Shown here in pieces: positions 30,124 through 38,598 of a stretch of 64,000 nt of DNA. The stretch comes from CAWIHA01 sp963835855. GTDB taxonomy: Bacteria > Acidobacteriota > Terriglobia > Bryobacterales > Bryobacteraceae. The position numbers were made by a program, and so were the translations under genes. Each line of letters opens with the position of its first letter. The stretch's first letter is position 1. The stretch is from positions 124,001 to 188,000 of the forward strand of contig CAWIHA010000018.1 of the NCBI GenBank assembly GCA_963835855.1. The letters are read 5' to 3'. The notes under the pieces are model-generated. The model saw only the letters and a program-made list of their open reading frames with translations, ran no database searches and was not told the DNA's origin.

Positions 30124-32193
30124 TCAACGCGGAGTGACGGCGGAGGACTCCTTCGCCAGGCGTACCCTCGCGCTCTCAAGTTTCTTCTGGATCTTCGAGA
30201 TTGCAACGGGATCGATCTCGGAGCGGGCGCTCTTGTCCCACTCCTGGAGCGAGATCTCCCACTGTGCGACCGCGTCCTTCAGCTTGCCCTCCTGGAGATA
30301 TACATCACCGAGGTGATCGCGCACCGTGGGATCGCTGCCCATGCGCTCGAGCGCCTGGTGCAGATAATTCTCCGCGTCATCGAGCCGGCCCATCCGGTAA
30401 TACACCCAGCCCAGGCTGTCGAGATACGCGCCGTTATTGGGCTCGAGCTCCAGAGCGCGCGCAATCAGCTTTTGCGCCTCAGCGAGCCGCGTGTTGCGGT
30501 CCGCGAACATATAGCCCAGGTAGTTCGAAGCGGAGCCGTTCTGCGGATTGATCGCAAGCACCTTGCGGAACTCGGCTTCGGCAAGATCGATTTTATCCTG
30601 CTTCTCATACATCGCGCCGCGCAGGAAGTAAATGCTCTCCTTCTCGTCGTCGCTCGCGGAGAGCTTTTCGGCAGCATCAAGCGCCTGGGCCATTTCCGCA
30701 AATTTCTTGCCTTTATCGTAGACCTCAGCAAGCTGCAGGTAGGTCTCGCGATCATGATCATCGACGCCATTGAGCAACTGCTTGGTGGCCGCGGCCGCTT
30801 CCTCGGTCTTCCCCAGGTCGGCGAGCAGCGATGCGCGCACAGCTATGACGGTCCGGTCCTTCGGGTATTTCAGATACGCCGCATCGGCCTCCTGTAAGGC
30901 TTTCGCGAAGTCTTTGGCTTTCGCGTAGGTATCGACGATCTCCGCGGCCGCGCGCGCGCCGGCATCGGGATCGAGCCGCGCGGTTTCCTGGAACGTCTCA
31001 ATCGCTTGCGGGTACTGGTCGCTCGAACGGTATAGTTCTCCCAGGCGATCGAGCAGCAGCTCACGGTTTGCGCGCTCGGAGGCGGTGTAGGTTTGCTTTG
31101 CCGTCGAGTCGATCATTCCCTTCAGCAGGACGATGGCTTCCGCATACTTGCCCTCGGTTTGGAGCAGAATCACCTGGTTGTAACGAATCTCGATGCTGTC
31201 TGGGTCGAGCGTGAGCGCCCGCTCCTGCGCTTCGCGCGCCTTGGCGAAATCGCGCTTTTGGCGGTAAATCTGCGAGATGCGCAGCTGAGTTACCGCGTCT
31301 TTCGGGTCGGTCTGAGCCAGCTCGCCATACAGCTTCAGTGCGCCGTCCGTATCGTCTGCCAGGAGCAGGTCCTGGGCCAGGTCTCTCTTCAGATCGAGGT
31401 CAAGATCGAGGTCATGCGGCACGATCTCCAAGGCCCGCCGCAGACTCTCGGCGGCGCTGCGGTAATCGTGCACCTGCTCATAGGCATTCGCCAGCTCGCG
31501 GAGCGTCTGCGGCCGCGGGTCGCGCTCGGCCAGCTTGCGCCACATCTCGATCGCGCCCCTGGCATCGCCGAGATCGGAATAGACAAGCGCGAGGCCTGAG
31601 AGCGCAGAGTCATTGTCCGGATCGAGCGCAAGCGCCTTCTTGTACGCCTTCTCCGATTCGATGGAATTCTGCGCTACTTTGTACAGCCGGCCCAGCATCA
31701 CCCAGGAGTCGGTGTCCGTGGGGTCCTTCTCGGTGACCTTTTGATACTGCTCGATGGCGCTGCGCAGCATCTCCTCATTGATCCGGTTCTGCTGTTGATC
31801 GCCGATCAGGCGGGAGTAAATGCGGCCCAGCATGCGGCGCGGTTCTAGGTTGTCCGGCTCGCGTTTGAGCATCTCCTTGGCTTCAGTGACCGCGTCGCGC
31901 AGCTTGCCCGCTTGCACATAGAGGTCGATGAGCTCTTCGCTCACGTCACTGGCGCCGGGGTCGGACTTCAGCGCCGCCTTGTAGTGCTCGATGGCCTTGT
32001 CCACGTACTCGGACCGGTAGCCGTAGTTCGCGGCCAGCTCGGCATACATGTGCCCCATCGCGAAGTTGTAATAAGCGGCCGCCCGATTGTCCTGTTCGGC
32101 CGGGGCCGTGCCCGCGGTTTGCGCATAGCCGGACAACGTAAGCGCGCACGCCAGTCCTAAGGAGAGAAACACTATCCTTGCGGTTCCGATCAT
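30124..32193 (-). CDS. Secreted or periplasmic TPR-repeat protein
   Basis: 689 residues with a signal peptide (cleavage near GYAQTAG) and about a dozen and a half TPR units through residue 660, such as AIEHYKAALKSDPG, SEKAYKKALALDPDND and NNGAYLDSLGWVYYRMGRLDDAENYLHQAL. TPR arrays mediate protein-protein contacts in the periplasm or outer membrane. The C-terminal WVYYRMGRLDDAE unit resembles those of large BTAD/TPR scaffold proteins. No enzyme domain is present. A short gap with divergent miaA may hold both promoters. Confidence 0.88.
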   Translation of the reverse strand: MIGTARIVFLSLGLACALTLSGYAQTAGTAPAEQDNRAAAYYNFAMGHMYAELAANYGYRSEYVDKAIEHYKAALKSDPGASDVSEELIDLYVQAGKLRDAVTEAKEMLKREPDNLEPRRMLGRIYSRLIGDQQQNRINEEMLRSAIEQYQKVTEKDPTDTDSWVMLGRLYKVAQNSIESEKAYKKALALDPDNDSALSGLALVYSDLGDARGAIEMWRKLAERDPRPQTLRELANAYEQVHDYRSAAESLRRALEIVPHDLDLDLDLKRDLAQDLLLADDTDGALKLYGELAQTDPKDAVTQLRISQIYRQKRDFAKAREAQERALTLDPDSIEIRYNQVILLQTEGKYAEAIVLLKGMIDSTAKQTYTASERANRELLLDRLGELYRSSDQYPQAIETFQETARLDPDAGARAAAEIVDTYAKAKDFAKALQEADAAYLKYPKDRTVIAVRASLLADLGKTEEAAAATKQLLNGVDDHDRETYLQLAEVYDKGKKFAEMAQALDAAEKLSASDDEKESIYFLRGAMYEKQDKIDLAEAEFRKVLAINPQNGSASNYLGYMFADRNTRLAEAQKLIARALELEPNNGAYLDSLGWVYYRMGRLDDAENYLHQALERMGSDPTVRDHLGDVYLQEGKLKDAVAQWEISLQEWDKSARSEIDPVAISKIQKKLESARVRLAKESSAVTPR

Positions 32194-32316
32194 GGAAGCT
32201 CGTTACCTCGCATGGGGTTGGAAACGCCCTTGGCCTTTCCTCGCACCCTTTCCTTTAAGGATAGCGGACAATTCTGGTTTTAGCACGCCCGGCATGTCTC
32301 GAACGATACTGATAAC

Positions 32317-33267
32317 GTGGCTGAATCACGGACGCCTCTGGTCGCCATCGTCGGCCCGACGGGCGCGGGGAAAAGCGAGTTGGCGCTGCTGCTGGCCGCG
32401 CAGTTCCGGGGCGAAATCGTCAATTGCGATTCTTTGCAGGTTTACCGGCATCTCGATATCGGCACCGCGAAGCTGCTCCCGAATGAGCGCCGCGGCATGC
32501 CGCACCATCTGATCGACATCGTGAACCCGGATCGGGTATTCACGGCCGGCCAATACGCGCGCCTGGCCCGGCCGCTACTCGCCGAAATCGCGGCGCGCGG
32601 AGCGCTTCCCATCGTCGTGGGCGGAACCGGGCTCTATTTGCGCGCCCTTCTGGACGGGCTGTTTCCCGGCCCGGAGCGCAACGAGCGGCTGCGCGCGCGC
32701 TTGGCCCGGCGCGAGGCGCGGCGCCCCGGATGGCTGCATCGGCTGCTGGCCCGCTTCGATCCGCAAGCAGCCGGGCGGATCCATTCCGGAGACGTGCGGA
32801 AGCTCATCCGCGCTGTTGAGGTGTTGCTCGTGACGCGCAAGCCGCTTTCCTCGTGGCTTGGCGAGCGGGGGCGCGATCCCCTGCGAGGTTTTCGCGTCCT
32901 AAAGCTCGGTCTCGGTCCGCCGCGAGATGCGCTTTACCAACGGTTGAATGTACGTTGCGAGCGGATGTTCAAGTGCGGGCTGATCGAGGAGGTGACCCGC
33001 GTGCTCGCGCTTGGCTTCCGGCCGGACAGCAAGGCGCTGGAGTCGCACGGCTACCGGCAAGCAGTTCAGGTGCTCGAGGGCGAGATCGACGCCACGGAAG
33101 CGCTACGTCTCGCCCAGCGGAATACGAGGCGTTATGCCAAACGGCAGTGGACCTGGTTCCGGCGCGACGCCGGCGTCTCGTGGCTGCCCGGTTTCGGCGA
33201 TGAGCCAGCGGTCGCGGAAGAGGCAGTGCGGCGGGTGCGGGAATTCATCGCCAGCCAGGCCGTCTGA
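32317..33267 (+). CDS. miaA: tRNA dimethylallyltransferase MiaA
   Basis: 316 residues from a GTG at 32317. The enzyme adds a dimethylallyl group to A37 of tRNAs reading UNN codons. The P-loop GPTGAGKS, NCDSLQVYRHLDIGTAK, GGTGLYLRALLDGLF and the C-terminal ESHGYRQ and TRRYAKRQWTWFRRD motifs are intact. It is followed 19 nt later by a frameshifted TPR gene. Confidence 0.95.
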   Translation: MAESRTPLVAIVGPTGAGKSELALLLAAQFRGEIVNCDSLQVYRHLDIGTAKLLPNERRGMPHHLIDIVNPDRVFTAGQYARLARPLLAEIAARGALPIVVGGTGLYLRALLDGLFPGPERNERLRARLARREARRPGWLHRLLARFDPQAAGRIHSGDVRKLIRAVEVLLVTRKPLSSWLGERGRDPLRGFRVLKLGLGPPRDALYQRLNVRCERMFKCGLIEEVTRVLALGFRPDSKALESHGYRQAVQVLEGEIDATEALRLAQRNTRRYAKRQWTWFRRDAGVSWLPGFGDEPAVAEEAVRRVREFIASQAV

Positions 33268-33286
33268 TAGACTGAAAGTTTCGTCG

Positions 33287-34469
33287 ATGTGGCGGCTCCT
33301 CTTCTTTTGCGTTCTCGCGGTCGTGCCGCTTCATGCCGGCCCCGTCCTGGCCATCCCCTTCTTCAACCTATCTTCGGCGCAGGACCTCGATTGGATCGGC
33401 GCGAGTATTTCGCAGACCGTTCGTGAGTCGCTGGCGGCGCGCGGCATTCTCGTGCTCGAGCACGAAGAGCGCCTGGAGGCATATCGGCGGCTTTCAATCA
33501 AGCCGAATGCACACCTCACGCATGCCTCCATGATCAAGGTGGCCCAGGAACTGGACGCCTCCGAAGTCATTTACGGCGAGTACGATTTCGCTCCGCGGAA
33601 GGGGACGGCGGCAGGCCCGCGCGGTTCGCTGCGCATCACTGCCCACATGCTCGATATGAGCCAGATGCGGAAAGACCCCGATTTCATGGAGTCCGGCCCG
33701 CTCGAGGACTTGGCGAAGCTGCAATCGCACCTGGCTTGGCAAGTCCTGCGGTTCCTCGCCCCGGACACCACTCCGGCCGCAGATCAGTTCCTGAAGGAGC
33801 GCCCGTCGATCCGGCTGGACGCGATGGAGAACTACATCCGCGGCCTGCTGGCAGCCAGCGCCGATGAGAAGCACCGGTATTTCACGCAGGCCGTCCGCCT
33901 GGACGAGCGATTCTCGCAGCCGTGCTTCGAGCCTCGGCCTCTTGTATTGGGAGAAGAAGGAGTACCGCCTTGCGGCTGACTGGCTGGCCCGCGTCAGGCC
34001 GTCCGGCCCGCGTTATTTGAAAGCGAATTTCCTGCTGGGGCTGTGCCGTTATTTCAACGGGGACTACGCGGGCTCCCAGGCCGCGTTTCAGCTTGTGTCC
34101 GAGGCCGTGCCGCTGAATGAGGTGCTGAACGACCTCGGGGCGGCTCAATCGCGCCGCAACCTGCCCCAAGCGCTCGAGAACTTCCGGAAGGCGCTTGAAG
34201 GCGATCCGGCCGACCCCGACTACCACTTCAACGTCGGCTACTCTTTATGGAGGCGCGGCGACTTCGCCGGCGCCGCCCAGAGTTTCCGTGCGGTGCTGGA
34301 CCGGAATCCCGAAGATATCGAGGCCACACTCATGCTCGGCCGTTGCCTGGAAAAATCCGGACCGCGGGCCGGGGAAGCCAATGGCGGGCTTGAGCGCGTG
34401 AAGATCAACTACGAAGAGGGCGCGTACCGGCAGCTCAAAGCCGCGCTCGAATCGAAGAAGAGCCGGTAG
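33287..34469 (+). pseudogene. Frameshifted TolB-like/TPR secreted protein
   Basis: From the ATG at 33287 the frame encodes a signal peptide, a CsgG/TolB-like alpha-beta domain (VLAIPFFNLSSAQDLDWIG, ASEVIYGEYDFAP) and the first part of a TPR region. A +1 change near 33932 moves it to the frame LGLLYWEKKEYRLAADWL, which continues with TPRs to 34469. With one base removed, RFSQPCFELGLLYW reads through, giving about 393 residues. Function unknown. Either a recent mutation or a sequence error; the rest is intact. Confidence 0.75.
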
Positions 34470-34567
34470 CAGCAGACCAGCTGCGCTGGCCGGTTCTCCC
34501 CAACCCCCCTTGCGATTTGGGCGTCACCCGCTGAGAGTCATTGCTCCCAGGATGTACTACCATTGTG

Positions 34568-35143
34568 ATGAAAACGGCGCTGGCACTTTTGGTCTCGGCG
34601 ACTCTGGCCGCTCAGAGCACCATGCTTCAGATTCGTGTGCCGGGGGGCGAAGGCGCCGCGCATGCCGCCGGATCGCGGACCCCCGGCATCACCGTCCAAG
34701 TGACGGACCAAGCGGGCGAACCGGTGGCGGGCGTGATTGTCAGCCTGCGCTTGCCAGATGACGGCCCCAGCGGCGCTTTTGCGAACGGGCTCAGCTCAGA
34801 AATCGTTACCACCGGCCCCGATGGCCGCGCCACCACCTCCCCCATTCGCTGGGCCCGCGTTCCCGGCCTTTGCGATATCCGCATCACGGCGGCCAAGGAA
34901 CGGTTGCGGGCCGGCACAGTCATCTCGCAACGCATCACGGAACTCACGGCGAGCGTGACGTTTGTGACTCCGGCTGCCCGCGCTGGACGGAAGCTGAACC
35001 GGAAATGGGTGGTTATCGGCTTGGCCGCCGCAGCCGGGGCCGGTGTTGCGCTCTCAGTGGGCTTAGCCGGCGGTTCGCGCGCGTCGAACAGCGCTACTTC
35101 GCTCCAGATCGGTCCTCCCCAAATCACAATTACACACCCATGA
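34568..35143 (+). CDS. Secreted or membrane-anchored Ig-like domain protein
   Basis: 191 residues from the ATG at 34568, where a signal peptide MKTALALLVSATLAAQS begins; the ATG at 34541 adds only hydrophilic residues. Residues 30-130 look like a bacterial Ig-like (invasin-type) repeat, with VQVTDQAGEPVAGVIVSLRL and GPDGRATTSPIRW. A C-terminal hydrophobic span (WVVIGLAAAAGAGVALSVGLA) could anchor it. It overlaps the next gene by 4 nt, so the four genes from here to thiD read as one operon. Specific role unknown. Confidence 0.75.
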   Translation: MKTALALLVSATLAAQSTMLQIRVPGGEGAAHAAGSRTPGITVQVTDQAGEPVAGVIVSLRLPDDGPSGAFANGLSSEIVTTGPDGRATTSPIRWARVPGLCDIRITAAKERLRAGTVISQRITELTASVTFVTPAARAGRKLNRKWVVIGLAAAAGAGVALSVGLAGGSRASNSATSLQIGPPQITITHP

Positions 35144-36048
35144 TTCCTAATAGCTTGTTGAAAAACTTTCAGGAAACGGGTTTGACAGATCGTCACGGGC
35201 TGAAGGTCTGTTCCATGTCCCTGTCTTACGGCGCCCCGTGGCACGGACCTTCAGTCCGCGCGGGAGTTTTTCAACAAGCTCCTAAAGCGACGACGCGCAT
35301 CGCGCTCCTGGTCCTGTGCACCGCCGTCGCCGCTACCGCGGCCGGCCTCAGCCCGCCTCGCCTGGGCTGTTTCCGGGACGATACGGGCCGCGTGCGGCCG
35401 GTCCTGGGCGTAACCGGGAACTTCGTTCTGGGCGAGGTCGAGCAAGCGGACGCCCTTTCGGCAGCGTGCTGGGGCGCAGTCTCACTCATCAAGAAGGAGA
35501 GTGCGCTGGAGTGGCGCCGCGGCGCGCTCACGCGCACGTGGCCGGCGCCCGCGGGCCCGGCTGTGTTCGGCTTTACGGAGAACGGCTCGGCCGCGCTGGC
35601 TTGCTTTCAAGAATCCTGGGCGTGCATCGAAGTGGATCAACGTGGCTCATTGAGCCCGCTGCTCAATGGACGCTCGCTCGGCGACGGCGTGCTAGCCATT
35701 GCCAATCCGCGGCCCGGGCAACTCGCCATCGTCGTCCAGCGGGAATCCAGACTCGTTCTCCTCGCTCTGGAGAACGGACGTGTCACCGCGCAAACAGAGC
35801 TTGCCGGTATTTCCACGCCGGTGCTGCTATTGCCGGATGGCACGCTGCTCTATCCAGCCGGGCAGGACCTCGTTCGGCGCGCCACGGATGGCAGTGAGCG
35901 GCGGCTTGCCCTACCGTCTCCGGTGGCCGCGCTCGAATTCATGGGCGCGCACTGGGTCCGGATCGAGCTTAAGGACGGTGGCCATATGGCAGTTGCGGTC
36001 GTGGCCGATCACGAGTCGCTTTATCGCTTGCCGGGGGTGCCGCGGTGA
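35140..36048 (+). CDS. Secreted protein of unknown function, N-terminus rebuilt by a MITE
   Basis: 302 residues. The ATG at 35140 overlaps the stop of the previous gene (ATGA), implying coupled translation. Codons 3-47 come from the inserted element and its target duplication. Removing those 135 nt restores MIPKATTRIALLVLCTAV, a clean signal peptide. Now that peptide starts near residue 48 and is unlikely to work normally. The remainder (GCFRDDTGRVRPVLGVTGNF, LLPDGTLLYPAGQDLV) suggests a beta-propeller or adhesin-like fold, but I do not recognise a family. It overlaps the next gene by 4 nt. Confidence 0.75.
   Translation: MIPNSLLKNFQETGLTDRHGLKVCSMSLSYGAPWHGPSVRAGVFQQAPKATTRIALLVLCTAVAATAAGLSPPRLGCFRDDTGRVRPVLGVTGNFVLGEVEQADALSAACWGAVSLIKKESALEWRRGALTRTWPAPAGPAVFGFTENGSAALACFQESWACIEVDQRGSLSPLLNGRSLGDGVLAIANPRPGQLAIVVQRESRLVLLALENGRVTAQTELAGISTPVLLLPDGTLLYPAGQDLVRRATDGSERRLALPSPVAALEFMGAHWVRIELKDGGHMAVAVVADHESLYRLPGVPR
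35146..35285. mobile_element. MITE-like element with 16-bp inverted ends and 5-bp target duplication
   Basis: AGCTTGTTGAAAAACT at 35152-35167 is the exact inverse of 35265-35280. CCTAA occurs directly outside both ends (35146-35150 and 35281-35285), as a target-site duplication. An inner stem CTGAAGGTC (35200-35208) and GACCTTCAG (35246-35254) is also perfect. The element has no own transposase and is presumably moved in trans. Element plus one duplication is 135 nt, exactly 45 codons, with no stop in the reading frame of the host gene. Confidence 0.85.
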
Positions 36049-37784
36049 TCGCGCGTGTGCTGATGGGCGCCTTGCTCGCCGGCGGCTGTGCCCTCGGCCA
36101 GATGCAGGTGTACCAGGTTCATCATCCCGACGAAACGGAAACTCTGATGAATCCCGCCAATGGGATTGATCTGGGCACGGCCGACATGGGTGCCACACTG
36201 ACCAACTCATTCCGGCTTTACAACCAGGGAACATCGAGCGAGGATGTCCAAACCCTGGCTGTAACGGGTTCGGGATTCTCGCTCACTCTGCTGAACAGCC
36301 TGAAGCTGCCCGTTACGCTGCTTCCGGGCGCGCCGCTCGACTTTCAGATCAGCTTTTCGTCTGCGACCGCCGGCCCCGCAGCGGGAACTCTCACGTTTTC
36401 GTTTGCCCCTGATGGTTCTGCGAGCGCGCCTGTCACTGTGTCGTACCCGCTGTTCGCGACGGCCGCCCCCGGCCCTGTCGCAGGGCCGACTCCCGGTGGT
36501 ACGCCGACGCCCACGCCCGGGCCTGGTGCCACGCCGACGCCTCCGCCTGGTCCAGTGCTCGGGACCGTCGAGAACGGCACACCGATGACCTTCGCCGCCG
36601 GGGCGACCATCGATTTTGGCAACGTCCAGACCGGCTCGAGCTACACGCTGAGCTTCACGGTGCAGGACCAGGCCGCGTCGCAGGTGCGCGTTTCTTGTTG
36701 GGGCGATGGTTCGTTCACCGTAACTCCCAACAGCCAAGCGCTGACCCTTTCGTGTACCAACGATGCTTCGTTTACCGTAACCCCGGACAGCTCAGCGACG
36801 GCGTTCACGATCACGTTCACGCCCCAGACGGATGGCGCCGCTCAGCCGACCTCGCTCCAGTTGAATCAAAGCACGTTTGTCCTTAGCGGGACCGGCTTCG
36901 AACCGCAACTACCCGAACCGCAAATCGCCATCAATAACCAGCTAGTCCCTAACGGCCAGTCGATCCTGCTCGCCAGCGGCGAGCAGGCTACTCTGGCGAT
37001 CCAGTTTGCCGCCACACCGGGAGCGAGCGGCGGCGGGGAGGTCAGTATGCAGTTCCAAGGCGCCCAGGACACCGCGATTGGCTTCTTGCCACCCTCATCG
37101 CTGCCGGTGCGCTCCGCGACGTTCAACGTAACAGCAGGCGGCGACCACGCGCTTTTCGACGGCTATCCGTATATTGCGTTTCAGACGGGCACCACCGCCA
37201 CAACAATTACGTTTACCGCAACATCGGGTCAGTACACGGAGCAGGCTTCCGTTGTTCTTCCTCCGGCTGCGATTGGAGTCGATGCAGCGACTTGGACCAT
37301 CCCGGCCCCGATCAATTGCACCGGCGTGACGGCTTGGGTTGCGGGCGGAAATTACACAATGAGCGAGCTGGTCACCTATAAAGGCAACGAATACCAATGC
37401 ACGGAGGAAAGCATTAACGCCGCACCTAGCTCGGACCCGGTGGATTGGCCGGCGGGGTGGTCTCTGGTGGGCGCATGCACCAGTAAAGCAGCTAAGGCAT
37501 CCGAGCTCGATTTTCAACTGACGGGGTTTGACAACACGCGGTCGGCGTCCACTGTTACGTTCACCTTTCACGACTCGTCTGGGAACATTCTGGCCGGCCC
37601 TTTCACTGTAGACGAGTCTTCACTCGCTTTCCGGCAGTACTTTGCCGCGTCCAATGACGGCGGCCTGTTCGCTCTCGATGCCGTTTTCCCGGTCTCGGGA
37701 GACACGGCGCGGATCGCCTCGATCGAGATCGATCTGACTAACTCACAGGGAACCACGAGCAAAAATGTGACAATCGGAGAGTGA
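36045..37784 (+). CDS. Secreted multidomain protein with embedded chitin-binding module
   Basis: 579 residues from a GTG overlapping the previous stop. A signal peptide is followed by a choice-of-anchor D/ASH-like Ig domain (about 25-140), a Pro/Thr linker (PTPGGTPTPTPGPG), a second such domain (about 170-290), and further beta-rich sequence. Residues 423-479 form a CBM5/12-like module (NCTGVTAWVAGGNYT...NEYQC...VDWPAGWSLVGAC) very like the one at the start of the chitinases 3 kb downstream. It sits between two halves of other sequence, as if inserted. It overlaps thiD by 4 nt. Its role may be adhesion to chitin or another polysaccharide. Confidence 0.8.
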   Translation: MIARVLMGALLAGGCALGQMQVYQVHHPDETETLMNPANGIDLGTADMGATLTNSFRLYNQGTSSEDVQTLAVTGSGFSLTLLNSLKLPVTLLPGAPLDFQISFSSATAGPAAGTLTFSFAPDGSASAPVTVSYPLFATAAPGPVAGPTPGGTPTPTPGPGATPTPPPGPVLGTVENGTPMTFAAGATIDFGNVQTGSSYTLSFTVQDQAASQVRVSCWGDGSFTVTPNSQALTLSCTNDASFTVTPDSSATAFTITFTPQTDGAAQPTSLQLNQSTFVLSGTGFEPQLPEPQIAINNQLVPNGQSILLASGEQATLAIQFAATPGASGGGEVSMQFQGAQDTAIGFLPPSSLPVRSATFNVTAGGDHALFDGYPYIAFQTGTTATTITFTATSGQYTEQASVVLPPAAIGVDAATWTIPAPINCTGVTAWVAGGNYTMSELVTYKGNEYQCTEESINAAPSSDPVDWPAGWSLVGACTSKAAKASELDFQLTGFDNTRSASTVTFTFHDSSGNILAGPFTVDESSLAFRQYFAASNDGGLFALDAVFPVSGDTARIASIEIDLTNSQGTTSKNVTIGE

Positions 37785-38563
37785 CGGTTGCACTCACGAT
37801 TGCGGGCTCGGACCCCAGTGGCGGCGCGGGCATCCAGGCGGATCTCAAGACATTCCACCAGTTCGGCGTTTACGGTGAAGCTGTCGTCACGTTGATCACG
37901 GTGCAGAACACGCTCGGCATCGAGCGTGTCGAGTGCCTGGCGGCGGATTTGGTGTCGGCGCAAATCCGCGCCGTCATCGGCGACATCCGCCCGCAGGCCG
38001 CGAAGACAGGCGCGCTGGGCAATGCGGAGGTGGTCGAAGCCGTCGCCGCCCTGGCTGCGAGTTTCGATTTCCCGCTCGTGGTTGATCCGGTGGTGTTCGG
38101 CACACACGGTGCGCGGTTGGCCTCCGAAAAGGCGCTGGAGGCTATCCGCAAGTTGCTGGCGCCGCTCGCTTACCTGCTCACGCCCAACTTGGCCGAAGCC
38201 TCGGCTCTGGTTGGATTTCCGGTCGAGGACATCGACGGGATGCGCCGGGCCGCCGGGCGGCTGGTCGAGCTCGGTGCGAACGCCGTGCTGGTCAAGGGCG
38301 GCCATCTCGCCGGCCGTGCGACCGACGTGCTGCTGGCCGGCGGCGCCTGGCATGAGGTTTCTGCCGCACGCATCGACACCCCCCACACGCACGGGACCGG
38401 TTGCACTTATTCTGCTGCGATCGCCGCGGGGCTGGCGCTGGGTAGTGCGTTGCCGATTGCCGTGGCGCGCGCCAAAGCCTTCATCACCGAGGCGATTCGC
38501 ACCAACCCCGGCCTGGGCCACGGGGCAGGGCCGTTGAACCACCACGCACGAGGGGCCGAATGA
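37781..38563 (+). CDS. thiD: Hydroxymethylpyrimidine/phosphomethylpyrimidine kinase
   Basis: 260 residues from a GTG at 37781. The enzyme phosphorylates HMP and HMP-P in thiamine synthesis. LTIAGSDPSGGAGIQADLKT, DPVVFGTHGARL, LLTPNLAEASAL and the catalytic region DTPHTHGTGCTYSAAIAA are intact. It overlaps the upstream secreted-protein gene by 4 nt, an odd partner for a vitamin enzyme. No TPP riboswitch is seen. Confidence 0.94.
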   Translation: MTVALTIAGSDPSGGAGIQADLKTFHQFGVYGEAVVTLITVQNTLGIERVECLAADLVSAQIRAVIGDIRPQAAKTGALGNAEVVEAVAALAASFDFPLVVDPVVFGTHGARLASEKALEAIRKLLAPLAYLLTPNLAEASALVGFPVEDIDGMRRAAGRLVELGANAVLVKGGHLAGRATDVLLAGGAWHEVSAARIDTPHTHGTGCTYSAAIAAGLALGSALPIAVARAKAFITEAIRTNPGLGHGAGPLNHHARGAE

Positions 38564-38598
38564 TACTTGAAAATCGCCGCGAACCGCCCGTCTGATCC

